Origin: Paraburkholderia sabiae
Lineage (GTDB): Bacteria; Pseudomonadota; Gammaproteobacteria; Burkholderiales; Burkholderiaceae
Reading direction: 5' to 3'
Assembly (NCBI RefSeq): GCF_030412785.1
Contig: NZ_CP125296.1
Span: 806,001-870,000, forward strand
DNA length: 64,000 bases
The notes under the pieces were generated by a model. The model did no database searches and was not told the DNA's origin. It worked only from the letters and a program-made list of their open reading frames with translations. Shown here piece after piece: positions 35,434-44,788 of this stretch. The translations under genes and the position numbers were made by a program. Numbering within the stretch: the stretch's first letter is position 1; each line of letters starts with the position of its first letter.

Positions 35434-35865
35434 CTACGCCAGCAACGCCGCCAGCAGCCGCTTCAACTCACCCGACTCCCGCGGCGATAACTTCGCCGTG
35501 AGAATCCGCTCGACTTCCTCGACACGCGGCCGCAGGATCGCAAGCTGCTTCTTGCCCGCAATCGTGAGAAACAGCACGTAACTGCGCTTGTCGTCGGGAT
35601 CGTCGGAGCGTTCGATCAGACCGTTGCGAACCATGCGCGCGGTGAGATCGGCGATGGTCGAACGGTCTACATCGAGTTCATCGCCGAGTTGCCGCTGATT
35701 GATGCCCGGCGTCTTCTGCAGGATCTCGAGCGCCGCGTACTGCACGCTCGTGATGTCCGCAGACACTTCGCTGAGCCATACCGCGACGTGGCGCTGCTGG
35801 GCGCGGCGCACGAGGCTGCCTGTGAATTTCGAAAGCGCTTCGGGTGTGTCGTGTTTGTTCGGCAA
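35434..35865 (-). CDS. MarR-family regulator, MobR-like
   Basis: 143 residues with a winged helix-turn-helix (INQRQLGDELDVDRSTIADLTARMV) and wing RSDDPDDKRSY. It starts 19 bp after the mobA stop on the same strand, so the two are co-transcribed. In Comamonas a MarR-type MobR represses mobA until 3-hydroxybenzoate is present; by position this is probably the counterpart. The palindrome at 37810-37836 in the mobA promoter is the candidate operator. Confidence 0.88.
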   Translation of the reverse strand: MPNKHDTPEALSKFTGSLVRRAQQRHVAVWLSEVSADITSVQYAALEILQKTPGINQRQLGDELDVDRSTIADLTARMVRNGLIERSDDPDDKRSYVLFLTIAGKKQLAILRPRVEEVERILTAKLSPRESGELKRLLAALLA

Positions 35866-35884
35866 TTTCGCGATGTTCGAAGGG

Positions 35885-37777
35885 TTAGTGCATGCGGAAT
35901 ATCGGCCGGAAGAAGGCGTTCAGTTCGGCGTATGCATCGAGTGGAAGAACATGCGCGACATACTGATCCGGACGGACCACGACGAGCGCACCCCGTTCGC
36001 GATCGATGCCGCGTTCGTCGAAGATATCAGCCGCGGCATCGCTCGTAAATGCTTTCTCGTAGTCGATGAGACCGTGTTGCCCCTTGCGTGGAAGCAGGAT
36101 AGCGGGCAGGCCGTCGAGCCGCACTTCGCGATGAGGCTGCTGCAACACGGCGCGCAGATCGAGCACGCTGTCGATATCGGCGCCTTCCGGCGTGACGAGC
36201 CGCAAGATCGAATCGGTCGATGTGGCGAGATGTTCGCACAGCTTGTCGAACACGCTTCGGTCGGCATCAGCGAACGCATACAGCCGCCAGCAACCGTCCG
36301 CGCGTGCTGCATGTCCGAGGTGCACAGGCTTCGCATCCGCGAGACGCACGACAGGCGCAGAGTGAAAACGCGTGCCGATCGCAAAGCCTTTGGCCAGCGC
36401 CTGATGCGTCGCTTCGCCCGTCAGCATGGCCGGACGATAACGCGTCGCGACGCCCGCCGTATAGCGGCCCGCGCGTACGAAATACGCCTGAAGCTCGGCG
36501 GGATCGACGCCGCCAGCTTCCGGATGCAGGGGATCTTTCGGCGGCGCGGCCATCATCGCGGACCACTCCTTGTCGAAGTCGATCAGCTCTTGCGCGATGG
36601 GCTGACGTTCGTCGGAATACGTGCGCAACAGATCGATGCCGCTGCGTCCCTGCAACACGGCCGCGAGCTTCCAGCCGAGGTTGAAGCCGTCCTGCATCGA
36701 TACGTTCATGCCCTGGCCTGCCTTCGCGCTGTGCGTGTGGCAGGCATCGCCCGCGATGAACACGCGTGGTTCGCGCGACGATCCATCGGCTGCAATGGCG
36801 TCGTCGAAGCGGTCGGTCAGACGCTGACCGACTTCATACACCGAGAACCATGCGACCTCCTTTACATCGAGCGAATAGGGATGCAGGATGCCTTGCGCCG
36901 TCTGAATGATGCGCTCGACGGTGGCCTGCTTGATGTCGTCGCGGTTCTCCGGCGTGACCTCGCCGAGATCGACGTAAAAGCGCACCAGATAGCCGCCTTC
37001 ACGCGGAATGATGAGCAGATTCCCTTTGCTTGCCGACTGAATGGCGGCCTTCAGGCGGATGTCCGGAAAGTCCGTGACGGCCAGCGCATCCATCACGCCC
37101 CATGCATGATTGGCGGCATCGCCACGCAGCGTTTGACCGATGGCCGTGCGCACTCGGCTGCGTGCGCCGTCGCAACCTACTACATAACGCGCACGCACGG
37201 TGACCTGTTCATCGAGCCGCGTCGCATCGGTGCGACGCAACGTGACGCGCACAGGGTAGTCGCCGTCGTCGCGCTGTACATCGACGAGTTCGAGATCGTA
37301 GTCGGGTTCGAGACGTTGCGCGGAGCGACGCATCACGTCGAGCAGATAGTCCTGCACGCGGGCCTGATTGACGATGACGTGCGGAAACTCCGACATACCT
37401 GTTTCGGTATCCTGAACGCGACCGGTACGCTTGATCGCGCCACGATCGTTCGCATCGGGTCTCCAGAACACGGTTTCGTTGACCCAATAGGCTTCGCGCA
37501 ACAGACGGTCGCTGAGTCCAAACGCATTGAACATCTCCACAGTCCGACACGCGACGCCATCCGCCTGGCCCATCAACAACGGTCCCGCGCGGCGCTCGAC
37601 GATGCGCGTCGTGATCGACGGGAACTGCGAGAGTTGTGCGGCGAGCACGAGTCCCGCAGGACCGCTTCCGACGATGAGTACATCGACCGTCTCGGGCATA
37701 TCGGCGCGAGGCGCGCTCTCCAGTGCGGGCTCGATCGTCGGATCGCCGACGCGGAAACCGTTGAGATGAAATTGCAT
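35885..37777 (-). CDS. mobA: 3-hydroxybenzoate 4-monooxygenase
   Basis: 630-residue FAD-dependent aromatic hydroxylase converting 3-hydroxybenzoate to protocatechuate with NADPH and O2. FAD-binding VGSGPAGLVLAAQL (36-49), CDGARS motif, GDACHTHSAKAGQGMN for the FAD ribityl site, and a C-terminal thioredoxin-like domain. Many long segments (MQFHLNGFR, EFPHVIVNQARV, GVMDALAVTDFPD, ALVVVRPDQYVAHVLPL) match Comamonas MobA as I recall it. ATG 37777 has GGAGG 8 nt upstream. First gene of mobA-marR. No protocatechuate dioxygenase is nearby. Confidence 0.94.
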   Translation of the reverse strand: MQFHLNGFRVGDPTIEPALESAPRADMPETVDVLIVGSGPAGLVLAAQLSQFPSITTRIVERRAGPLLMGQADGVACRTVEMFNAFGLSDRLLREAYWVNETVFWRPDANDRGAIKRTGRVQDTETGMSEFPHVIVNQARVQDYLLDVMRRSAQRLEPDYDLELVDVQRDDGDYPVRVTLRRTDATRLDEQVTVRARYVVGCDGARSRVRTAIGQTLRGDAANHAWGVMDALAVTDFPDIRLKAAIQSASKGNLLIIPREGGYLVRFYVDLGEVTPENRDDIKQATVERIIQTAQGILHPYSLDVKEVAWFSVYEVGQRLTDRFDDAIAADGSSREPRVFIAGDACHTHSAKAGQGMNVSMQDGFNLGWKLAAVLQGRSGIDLLRTYSDERQPIAQELIDFDKEWSAMMAAPPKDPLHPEAGGVDPAELQAYFVRAGRYTAGVATRYRPAMLTGEATHQALAKGFAIGTRFHSAPVVRLADAKPVHLGHAARADGCWRLYAFADADRSVFDKLCEHLATSTDSILRLVTPEGADIDSVLDLRAVLQQPHREVRLDGLPAILLPRKGQHGLIDYEKAFTSDAAADIFDERGIDRERGALVVVRPDQYVAHVLPLDAYAELNAFFRPIFRMH

Positions 37778-37809
37778 GATGTCGTCCTCCATTGCGTACA
37801 GGTCATCTT

Positions 37810-37836
37810 GTTGGTGAATATACTCCGTACACCAAC
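37810..37836 (-). promoter_or_regulatory. mobA promoter and MarR-type operator
   Basis: GTTGGTG (37810-37816) and CACCAAC (37830-37836) are perfect inverted repeats around 13 bp. On the minus strand the palindrome covers a -10-like TATATT (37817-37822), preceded 17 bp upstream by TTTAAA. A repressor bound here would block mobA transcription. Confidence 0.6.
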
Positions 37837-37934
37837 CATTTTAAAGAACTACCTGCGCGAATGGATGTTTACCCTGGTTTCGGGGTCAGGGCGCTCATCG
37901 GGCGCGAGACGTGCGAGATCGTAAAGAAATGACG

Positions 37935-37965
37935 AAAAAAACCGGCGACGCTTTCGCGCCGCCGG
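37935..37965 (-). terminator. Intrinsic terminator of PA14 glycoside-hydrolase gene
   Basis: On the minus strand, CCGGCGGCG and CGTCGCCGG pair (8 of 9) across a 6-nt loop and are followed by seven T. It is 25 bp after the stop of the gene ending at 37990. Confidence 0.8.
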
Positions 37966-37989
37966 CCTTCTCACACAAACAACACGCAA

Positions 37990-40275
37990 TCAGTTCGTCG
38001 CCACAAGCGGATTCGACGGCACGATCCGCACAGCAGCAGGACTCTGAACCAGCGGATTCCACCACGACAGATGCATGTTTGCGGCACCCGTGCCATGCAC
38101 GTATTCGACCTTGATCGACGCAGCCTGCTTCGCATTCAGCCACACGATGCCGCTCGTCGTCGAACGCGTCGAGGTCTTCTTGTTGATGACCTGCACGCCG
38201 TTGATCCACAGCCGCGCCACGTTATCGCTATTGATCGAGAACGTGTAGAGACCCGTCATCGACGCTTCGATCGCACCTGTCCAGCGGATGCCGTAGTTCG
38301 ACGCATTGACGCCCGCCGACGCATCCGGCGAGTCGGTGCCGCGCTCCGTGTTCAGATCGAAATCGACGAGCGGGGTGACCGACGTCTTGACGGGCGCGCT
38401 GCTGAAGGTCGGATCGTTGTAGTACGCGACGTTCAACACGGGCAGCTTCACATCGAATCCACCCGTCAGCGCCTGAACTTCCGACGTCTGCCACGGGTGG
38501 CCGTCAGGATAGATCGTTCCCTGGAACGGCGTCGCCGGTTCGACCGTCGCGGGTGCGCTCGGCACTTGCCCCCAGTGGAAGCGCGTGTTGGTGCGCCCGA
38601 TCATCAGCTCCCAGATGATGAAGCCCGTGCTGCCGCCGTAGTTCGACACGATGCCGGGCATCGTCTGACCTGTCGTGCCTGGGAAGCCGCGTTGCAGCGT
38701 CTCCGAATTCAGCGCGTTCGCATAGCTGCCGTTGACGGGGCCCGCGTACGGGTTGCCATACGGATGGAACGCGTAGAAGTCCGAGAAGTACGTGCCTTCG
38801 TCCTCCTGCACCTGCGGCGAGTTGATCGGCTGCGTCGCACCCGCATTCAGGATCGCGATGCGCGCGTCGTTCATCAGCACGGCACGCGTCTGCTGCAGCG
38901 AACCGTTGCCACTGCAGCCCGGCTCGTTCATCGGCTCCCAGAAGATGATGCGCGAGTCGTTACGATGCGGCGCGACGAAATCGGTGATGTAGTTCGCGAG
39001 GCTCGCCTTGTAGGTGATCGACGCATTCGATGCCGTCGGCTGGAAGTACGCCTGCTCGACCGGCGTGCCCGGCGACTGCACCCACTGGCTGTTGTGAACG
39101 CCCCAGACGGGAGCAGGTTGCGGGCCGTATTGCGGCGTCGGATTCCAGCAGTCGTCGTAGAAGATCGGCGACACCTTGATGCCGTGCCGCGACGCAATCT
39201 CCAGCAGGTTTTCGAACTTGCTGAGGAACGCGACGCGGTCGTTGGCCCACACGAGGTAGTGCAGATACACGGCGATCGTGTTGATGCCGTAGGTCTGCGC
39301 GTACGTCAGTTCGCGATTGACCACAGCGGGATCGTAGTTCTGCCAGAAGTCGATCGCGTTGACGGCCGTCGATGGCGTGTAGACCATGCCGGCCACCTTC
39401 GAGAAATCGAACGTCGGCGATGTGACCTTCGGATAGGTCTTGATCGTCACGTTGCTGAAGGTCGCGCCTACGCCAAAGCGCCGTACACCGAAGCTGCCGT
39501 TCGCGAACGCGGCGGGCAGGGCATTGGTCGCATCGTTCGCGCTGATCACGCGTTGCTGGTCGAGGTCGACGGTGATGGCCGTGCCGCTTGTCGTGACCTT
39601 CAGATGGTGCGTGCTGCCACCTGTGATCGCGCTGTTCGGATACTGGATGAACTGCGTCCAGTTGTTGTTTTCGCGACCGACGACCAGCGTGTGCGAACCC
39701 GTGTCGAGGCCGATGTAGTAGCCCGTCAGGCTATCGGGGCCGCCCGCCGTCGGATTGCTCGTGCGCACGATAAAGCCCGCGTTGGCCGGGCCCGTGCCGA
39801 CAGGATTGCTGATCGTGACGTCCGCTTCGTACGATGCCGTCGCATACGTGCTGCCGAGCGCGACGGCCTTGTCGCCGGCGCCCGTGCCGTTGGTGGCGGG
39901 CGCCGGAATCGTGATGCTCGACGCCGACGTGCCGGGCACCCAGCCCTGCGTGGAACCGGGCGCGAGATAGCTCGTGAAGTCGCCGAAGCTGAGCGTGGTG
40001 GTGGAGAGCGCCGCGGGCGGCGCGGGTGGCGTGTACGGCGGAAGGTTCTTGTCGGGATCGCTGATGACGACGGCGGGTGTCGTCGTTCGCATGCCGAGCG
40101 GCGTGGAGCCCGCCAGCTTGAATTCGTTCTGCACGGCAGCCGATGCCGCGGCCGCTGCTGTGTTCGCGGCGGGCGTCTGTGTGTCGGCCACCGCTGTTGG
40201 GTTAGATGAATCGCTGTTTCCACCGCACGCGGCCAGAAGCACCGCGCTTGCCGAAAGCACGAATAAGTTGCGCAC
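37990..40275 (-). CDS. Secreted lipoprotein glycoside-hydrolase-like protein with PA14 domain
   Basis: 761 residues. Lipobox LLAAC17 marks an exported lipoprotein. A Ser/Thr/Pro/Ala-rich linker leads to a lectin-like beta-sandwich (about 85-290; GYYIGLDTGSHTLVVG, HLKVTTSGTAITVDLD). A TIM-barrel glycosidase-like domain follows (about 300-610) with EPMNEPG near 448, the clan-A acid/base pattern, and IIWELMIGRTN near 556 for the possible nucleophile. A C-terminal PA14 carbohydrate-binding domain (about 630-755; FSINSDNVARLWINGVQ) completes it. Probably acts on an extracellular polysaccharide. No neighbour indicates the substrate; it has its own terminator and an AT-rich promoter. Confidence 0.8.
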   Translation of the reverse strand: MRNLFVLSASAVLLAACGGNSDSSNPTAVADTQTPAANTAAAAASAAVQNEFKLAGSTPLGMRTTTPAVVISDPDKNLPPYTPPAPPAALSTTTLSFGDFTSYLAPGSTQGWVPGTSASSITIPAPATNGTGAGDKAVALGSTYATASYEADVTISNPVGTGPANAGFIVRTSNPTAGGPDSLTGYYIGLDTGSHTLVVGRENNNWTQFIQYPNSAITGGSTHHLKVTTSGTAITVDLDQQRVISANDATNALPAAFANGSFGVRRFGVGATFSNVTIKTYPKVTSPTFDFSKVAGMVYTPSTAVNAIDFWQNYDPAVVNRELTYAQTYGINTIAVYLHYLVWANDRVAFLSKFENLLEIASRHGIKVSPIFYDDCWNPTPQYGPQPAPVWGVHNSQWVQSPGTPVEQAYFQPTASNASITYKASLANYITDFVAPHRNDSRIIFWEPMNEPGCSGNGSLQQTRAVLMNDARIAILNAGATQPINSPQVQEDEGTYFSDFYAFHPYGNPYAGPVNGSYANALNSETLQRGFPGTTGQTMPGIVSNYGGSTGFIIWELMIGRTNTRFHWGQVPSAPATVEPATPFQGTIYPDGHPWQTSEVQALTGGFDVKLPVLNVAYYNDPTFSSAPVKTSVTPLVDFDLNTERGTDSPDASAGVNASNYGIRWTGAIEASMTGLYTFSINSDNVARLWINGVQVINKKTSTRSTTSGIVWLNAKQAASIKVEYVHGTGAANMHLSWWNPLVQSPAAVRIVPSNPLVATN

Positions 40276-40309
40276 CTGTCTCTCCTGTGATCCCCCGTGT
40301 TTATAAAAG

Positions 40310-40440
40310 GTCGAAGATTATTATTAATTTATCGTGCATGGCTCTGCCTTCACCTGTGCACGGCGATTCTTATGTTAGGAAGACACGGAAACGATACGGC
40401 GGAATTAATAATATTATTAGTCATCAATTACTGTATCGGG
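40310..40440 (-). promoter_or_regulatory. AT-rich upstream region of the PA14 gene
   Basis: Much more A/T-rich than its surroundings, including TTATTATTAATTTA near 40320 and a perfect 14-bp palindrome TAATAATATTATTA (40406-40419). It probably contains the promoter of the gene at 40275 and could be a site for an H-NS-like silencer or a specific regulator. No gene seen. Confidence 0.45.
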
Positions 40441-40524
40441 AGTTTCCCTGACAGGCGAGATGACGTGCAACGGGGAAGACGTGGAGGGAAATCGAGTGGA
40501 CGACGCAATGGTCGATGCAAAAGT

Positions 40525-40552
40525 AAAAACGCCCGGAAACCCGGGCGTTTTT
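40525..40552. terminator. Bidirectional intrinsic terminator
   Basis: CGCCCGG (40530-40536) and CCGGGCG (40541-40547) pair across a 4-nt loop, flanked by AAAAA and TTTTT. It lies 20 bp after the stop of the minus-strand galactarate transporter gene and should end that transcript. Confidence 0.85.
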
Positions 40553-40571
40553 CGCGGCTGAAGTGACGGGA

Positions 40572-41930
40572 TTACTGCTGCAGTTCGACTCGCTTGATGT
40601 CTTTGACGATCACGAGGTAACTGAAGATCGTCACGAGCGCGTTGATGCCGACGAACGCGAGCGCGCCGTTGAACGATCCCGACTGCGCGACCAGGTAGCC
40701 GATCACGATCGGCGTGACGATGCCCGCCATGTTGCCGAACATGTTGAAGATCGAGCCCGACAGACCGATCGCTTCCTTAGGCGACGTATCCGCGACGACG
40801 GCCCATCCCAATGCGCCCAGTCCTTTGCCGAAGAACGCGAGCGACATCAGCGCAACCACGAGCCAGTCCGTGTCGACGTAATTGCATCCGATGATGCAAG
40901 CCGACAGCAGCATACCGCCCACGATCGGCACCTTGCGCGCGACGGTCAGCGAATGGCCGCGCCGGATCATCGCGTCCGACAGAATGCCGCCGAGCACGCC
41001 GCCGAGGAAGCCGCAGATCGCCGGCAGCGAAGCGACGAGGCCCGCTTTCAGGATCGTCATGCCGCGTGCCTGCACGAGGTAGATGGGGAACCACGTGAGG
41101 AAGAAGTACGTCAGCACGTTGATGCAGAACTGCGCGAGATAGACGCCGAGCAGCATCCGGTTGCCCAGCAGCTGACGCACGATCGACCAGCGTGCATGGC
41201 CCGAGCGTGAACCGGCTAGTGAGCCTGCAACCTGCGTCTGCCGTCCGTGAATCAGCCCGCCGCCTTGCTCGATATGTTCGAGTTCGGAGCGGTTGACCTT
41301 CGGATGCTGCGCGGGATTCTTCATCACCTTCAGCCACGTGAACGCCAGCAGAAAGCCCGCGACACCCATCACGATGTACACGTGATGCCAGCCGAACGCA
41401 TGCGTGAGCCACGCCATCAACGGCGTGAAGATGACGGCCGCAAAATACTGCGCCGAGTTGAAGATCGCCGATGCCGTGCCGCGCTCCTTCGTCGGAAACC
41501 AGCTCGCGACGACTTTCGCGTTGGCGGGGAAGGCGGGCGCTTCGGCCGCGCCCATCGCGAAGCGCAACACGAACAGCGCGGTGACGGCGGCCGCGCCGCT
41601 GCCCAGCACGCCGATCGAACTCTGCAGCAGCGTGAAGAGCGACCACAGAAAGATACTCGCCGCATACACGCGGCGCGCGCCGAAACGGTCGAGCAGCCAT
41701 CCCGCCGGCACCTGCGAGAGCACATACGCCCAGCTGAACGCCGAAAAGATATAGCCCATGCGGATCGCGTCGAAGCCGAACTCGGCGCGCATCGCTGAGC
41801 CCGTGACGGAGAGCGTCGCGCGGTCCGCGTAGTTGAACGTCGTGATCGCGAAGATCAGCAACAGGATGACGTAGCGCACGCGCGTCGGTGTTGCGGCGTC
41901 TGCCGGGTTCGCAGTGCGGCTGATAGCCAT
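40572..41930 (-). CDS. Galactarate/glucarate:proton symporter, MFS (GudP/GarP type)
   Basis: 452 residues, 12 membrane helices, anion:cation symporter branch of MFS. N-terminal FAITTFNYADRATLSVTG and WAYVLSQVPAGWLLDRFGAR are typical of the hexarate and hexuronate transporters GudP and GarP. ATG 41930 has GGAG 6 nt upstream. It lies 84 bp downstream of kdgD on the same strand and opposite garD, giving its likely substrate. Confidence 0.9.
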   Translation of the reverse strand: MAISRTANPADAATPTRVRYVILLLIFAITTFNYADRATLSVTGSAMRAEFGFDAIRMGYIFSAFSWAYVLSQVPAGWLLDRFGARRVYAASIFLWSLFTLLQSSIGVLGSGAAAVTALFVLRFAMGAAEAPAFPANAKVVASWFPTKERGTASAIFNSAQYFAAVIFTPLMAWLTHAFGWHHVYIVMGVAGFLLAFTWLKVMKNPAQHPKVNRSELEHIEQGGGLIHGRQTQVAGSLAGSRSGHARWSIVRQLLGNRMLLGVYLAQFCINVLTYFFLTWFPIYLVQARGMTILKAGLVASLPAICGFLGGVLGGILSDAMIRRGHSLTVARKVPIVGGMLLSACIIGCNYVDTDWLVVALMSLAFFGKGLGALGWAVVADTSPKEAIGLSGSIFNMFGNMAGIVTPIVIGYLVAQSGSFNGALAFVGINALVTIFSYLVIVKDIKRVELQQ

Positions 41931-42014
41931 GATGTCTCCTCTTGAATGCGCGCCGGTTTGCAACCGGCGAGGCGCGCGAAAGGCGCGGCCTCGCCGGTCT
42001 CCTTCCGCTGGCGT

Positions 42015-42932
42015 TTATTGCGCGCCGAGCTTGCGGATCAGCGCGTCGAGTTGCGCGAGTTCTTCTTCCGTCAGATCGGTGAGCGGCGCGCGCACGGGGC
42101 CCGCATCGTGGCCGACGAGTTTCGCGCCCGCCTTCACGATGCTCACCGCGTAGCCTGCGCGACGGTTGCGGATGGCCAGATACGGCAGGAAGAACTCGTC
42201 GATCAGGCGGCCCGTAGTGGCGTGATCGTCGGCGGCGATCGCGCGATAGAACTCCATCGCCGTTTTCGGAATGAAGTTGAAGACAGCCGACGAATACACG
42301 GGCACGCCCAGCGCCTTGTACGCCGCTGCGTAGACTTCCGCGGTCGGCAGGCCGCCGAGATACGAGAACCGGTCGCCGAGGCGGCGGCGGATCGACACCA
42401 TGCTTTCGATCTCGCCCACGCCGTCCTTGAAGCCGATCAGGTTCGGACACTTGTCAGCCAGTTGCTCAAGCGTGTCGGCGTTGAGTTTGGAATTGGCGCG
42501 GTTGTAGATGATCACGCCCATGTCGGGCACCGACTTGCACACCTGTTCGGCGTGCAGCGCAATGCCTTCCTGCGACGCTTCCGTCAGATAGTGCGGCATC
42601 AGCAGAATGCCGTTCGCGCCGTTGCGCCGCGCTTCCTGCGCGAAGGCGATGGCAGCGCGCGTCGGGCCGCCCGCGCCCGCGAGGATCGGCACCTTGCCTT
42701 TGCAGACTTCCGTCGCCGTACGCACGACGTTCGAGTATTCGTTATGCGTGAGCGAGAAGAATTCGCCCGTGCCGCCCGCCACGAACAACGCCGAAGCGCC
42801 GTAGGGCGCGAGCCATTCGAGTCGCTTCGCGTAAGTGTCGGGGCGGAAATCGCCGTTCGCGTCGAAGTCGGTTACGGGGAAGGACAGCAGGCCTTCCGAA
42901 ACAATCTGCTTGAGTTCCTGGGGTGTCGTCAT
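42015..42932 (-). CDS. kdgD: 5-dehydro-4-deoxyglucarate dehydratase
   Basis: 305 residues of the DapA/DHDPS TIM-barrel family. Schiff-base Lys169 (LIGFKDG), Tyr143 (IIYNRANS) and [13 protein letters not shown] mark it as KdgD, which converts 5-keto-4-deoxyglucarate to 2-ketoglutarate semialdehyde plus CO2 and water. This is the step after GarD. The semialdehyde dehydrogenase that should follow is not in the window. Divergent from garD over a region with a 9-bp inverted repeat. Confidence 0.93.
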   Translation of the reverse strand: MTTPQELKQIVSEGLLSFPVTDFDANGDFRPDTYAKRLEWLAPYGASALFVAGGTGEFFSLTHNEYSNVVRTATEVCKGKVPILAGAGGPTRAAIAFAQEARRNGANGILLMPHYLTEASQEGIALHAEQVCKSVPDMGVIIYNRANSKLNADTLEQLADKCPNLIGFKDGVGEIESMVSIRRRLGDRFSYLGGLPTAEVYAAAYKALGVPVYSSAVFNFIPKTAMEFYRAIAADDHATTGRLIDEFFLPYLAIRNRRAGYAVSIVKAGAKLVGHDAGPVRAPLTDLTEEELAQLDALIRKLGAQ

Positions 42933-42977
42933 GATTCGTGTGTCGGAATGAGGTTGTCAGACGTGTTGTGTGGAGAG

Positions 42978-43076
42978 ATCGTACAAGTGCGACACCGCCA
43001 AATCAAACGAAATCACCATATTTGCGTAATTTTAAGGGTTTACTCGTAGCTCATCGGACGGCAAATGTTGTACGAT
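42978..43076. promoter_or_regulatory. Paired FadR/GntR-type operators in kdgD/garD divergent region
   Basis: ATCGTACAA (42978-42986) and TTGTACGAT (43068-43076) are perfect 9-bp inverted copies, one near each divergent start. Each core fits the FadR-subfamily GntR pattern T-N-GT-AC-N-A. Coordinated repression of kdgD and garD by a hexarate-responsive GntR protein is inferred; no such regulator lies in the window. Confidence 0.55.
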
Positions 43077-43131
43077 GACGCCTAAGTTGTTTGACGAAAT
43101 ATCCGGCTTGAAGCCGATCGAGTTGAAGGCA

Positions 43132-44721
43132 ATGAAACAGTCTCCGCTTTACATTCGCGTGCACCCCGACGACAACGTCGCGATCGTCGTCAACGACGGC
43201 GGCCTGGACGCCGGCGCCGTCTTTGCCGATGGCCTGACGTTGTGCGAGCGCGTGCCGCAAGGACACAAGGTCGCGCTCAAGGATCTGGCCGAAGGCGATG
43301 CCGTCGTGCGCTACAACGTGGTCATCGGTTATGCGCTTCAGCCGCTGCCGAAGGGCAGCTGGGTGAACGAGCACGTCATCCGCATGCCGACGCCGCCCGC
43401 GCTCGACGACCTGCCCATCGCGACGATCAAGGCGCCCGACATGCCGCCGCTCGACGGCTACACGTTCGCGGGCTATCGCAATGCGGACGGCTCGGTCGGC
43501 ACGCGCAACATCCTCGCGATCACGACGACCGTGCAATGCGTGGCCGACGTGGTTCAGCACGCAGTGACGCGCATCAAGGCCGAGTTGCTGCCGAAGTACC
43601 CGAACGTCGATGACGTCGTGAGCCTCGGGCACACGTACGGTTGCGGCGTCGCGATCGACGCGCCCGATGCGATGGTGCCGATCCGCACGGTGCGCAACAT
43701 CAGCCTGAATCCGAACTTCGGCGGCGAAGTGATGATGGTGAGCCTCGGCTGCGAGAAGCTGCAGCCCGAACGCCTGATGCCGCCGGGCACGATCCCGATC
43801 GCAACCGCGCCCGTGGAAGACGTCGCGGATATCGGCGATCTCTCCGTGAAGACGGGCAACGGCGAGGTCGTGACGTTGCAGGACGACTCGCACATCGGCT
43901 TTCAGGCGATGATCGAATCGATCATGAAGATGGCCGAAGGGCATCTGAAGCGGCTCGACACGCGGCGCCGCGAGACCTGTCCGGCGTCGGATCTCGTGAT
44001 CGGCGTGCAATGCGGCGGCAGCGACGCATTCTCCGGGCTTACGGCGAATCCGGCCGTGGGTTTCGCAACGGACCTGCTGGTTCGCGCGGGCGCCACGGTG
44101 ATGTTCTCCGAAACGACGGAAGTGCGCGACGGCGTCGGTCAGCTCACGGCGCGCGCAGCCAATGCCGATGTCGCCGCGGCCATCATCCGCGAGATGGAGT
44201 GGTACGACAGCTATCTCAAGCGCGGCGGCGCGGACCGCAGCGCGAACACGACGCCCGGCAACAAGAAAGGCGGCTTGTCGAACATCGTCGAAAAGGCGAT
44301 GGGCTCGATCATCAAGTCAGGCAATTCGTCCATCTCCGGCGTGCTCTCGCCGGGCGAGAAGGCCACGAAAAAAGGCTTGATCTACGCGGCGACGCCCGCG
44401 AGCGATTTCATCTGCGGCACGCTGCAGGTGGCGGCCGGCATCAACCTGCACGTGTTCACCACGGGCCGCGGCACGCCGTATAGCCTCGCCGAAGTGCCCG
44501 TCATCAAGCTCGCGACGCGCACGGACCTCGCGCGTCGCTGGTTCGATCTGATCGACGTCAACGCGGGGACGATCGCGACCGGCGACGCCACCATCGAAGA
44601 CGTGGGCTGGGAACTGTTCCATCTGATGCTCGAAGTCGCGAGCGGCCGCAAGAAGACTTGCGCCGAAGCGCTCAAGCTGCACAACGCGCTCGTGCTGTTC
44701 AATCCCGCGCCGGTGACCTGA
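43132..44721 (+). CDS. garD: Galactarate dehydratase
   Basis: 529 residues (E. coli GarD is 523). SAF-like N-terminal domain ([29 protein letters not shown]) and the UxaA/GarD catalytic domain with [54 protein letters not shown] and [20 protein letters not shown]. It removes water from galactarate to give 5-keto-4-deoxyglucarate. ATG 43132 is preferred over 43075, which would overlap the operator copy. Divergent from kdgD; a lactonase gene follows. Confidence 0.95.
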   Translation: MKQSPLYIRVHPDDNVAIVVNDGGLDAGAVFADGLTLCERVPQGHKVALKDLAEGDAVVRYNVVIGYALQPLPKGSWVNEHVIRMPTPPALDDLPIATIKAPDMPPLDGYTFAGYRNADGSVGTRNILAITTTVQCVADVVQHAVTRIKAELLPKYPNVDDVVSLGHTYGCGVAIDAPDAMVPIRTVRNISLNPNFGGEVMMVSLGCEKLQPERLMPPGTIPIATAPVEDVADIGDLSVKTGNGEVVTLQDDSHIGFQAMIESIMKMAEGHLKRLDTRRRETCPASDLVIGVQCGGSDAFSGLTANPAVGFATDLLVRAGATVMFSETTEVRDGVGQLTARAANADVAAAIIREMEWYDSYLKRGGADRSANTTPGNKKGGLSNIVEKAMGSIIKSGNSSISGVLSPGEKATKKGLIYAATPASDFICGTLQVAAGINLHVFTTGRGTPYSLAEVPVIKLATRTDLARRWFDLIDVNAGTIATGDATIEDVGWELFHLMLEVASGRKKTCAEALKLHNALVLFNPAPVT

Positions 44722-44788
44722 GCGGACACGCCTGCGCGTATCGGCAAGCCGAAGCATGCTTGAAAACGACAAAACGGAGACCACAACA

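Noticed and set aside
35699..37924. 741-residue plus-strand open frame
   Set aside because: Antisense to mobA; His/Arg-rich, no domain, and it crosses the mobA promoter and operator.
38071..40209. 712-residue plus-strand open frame
   Set aside because: Antisense to the PA14 lipoprotein gene; strongly Arg-rich mirror composition.
43075..43131. Upstream ATG (43075) as the garD start
   Set aside because: It overlaps the TTGTACGAT operator copy, and the added 19 residues do not match GarD; ATG 43132 begins the conserved SAF-like domain.
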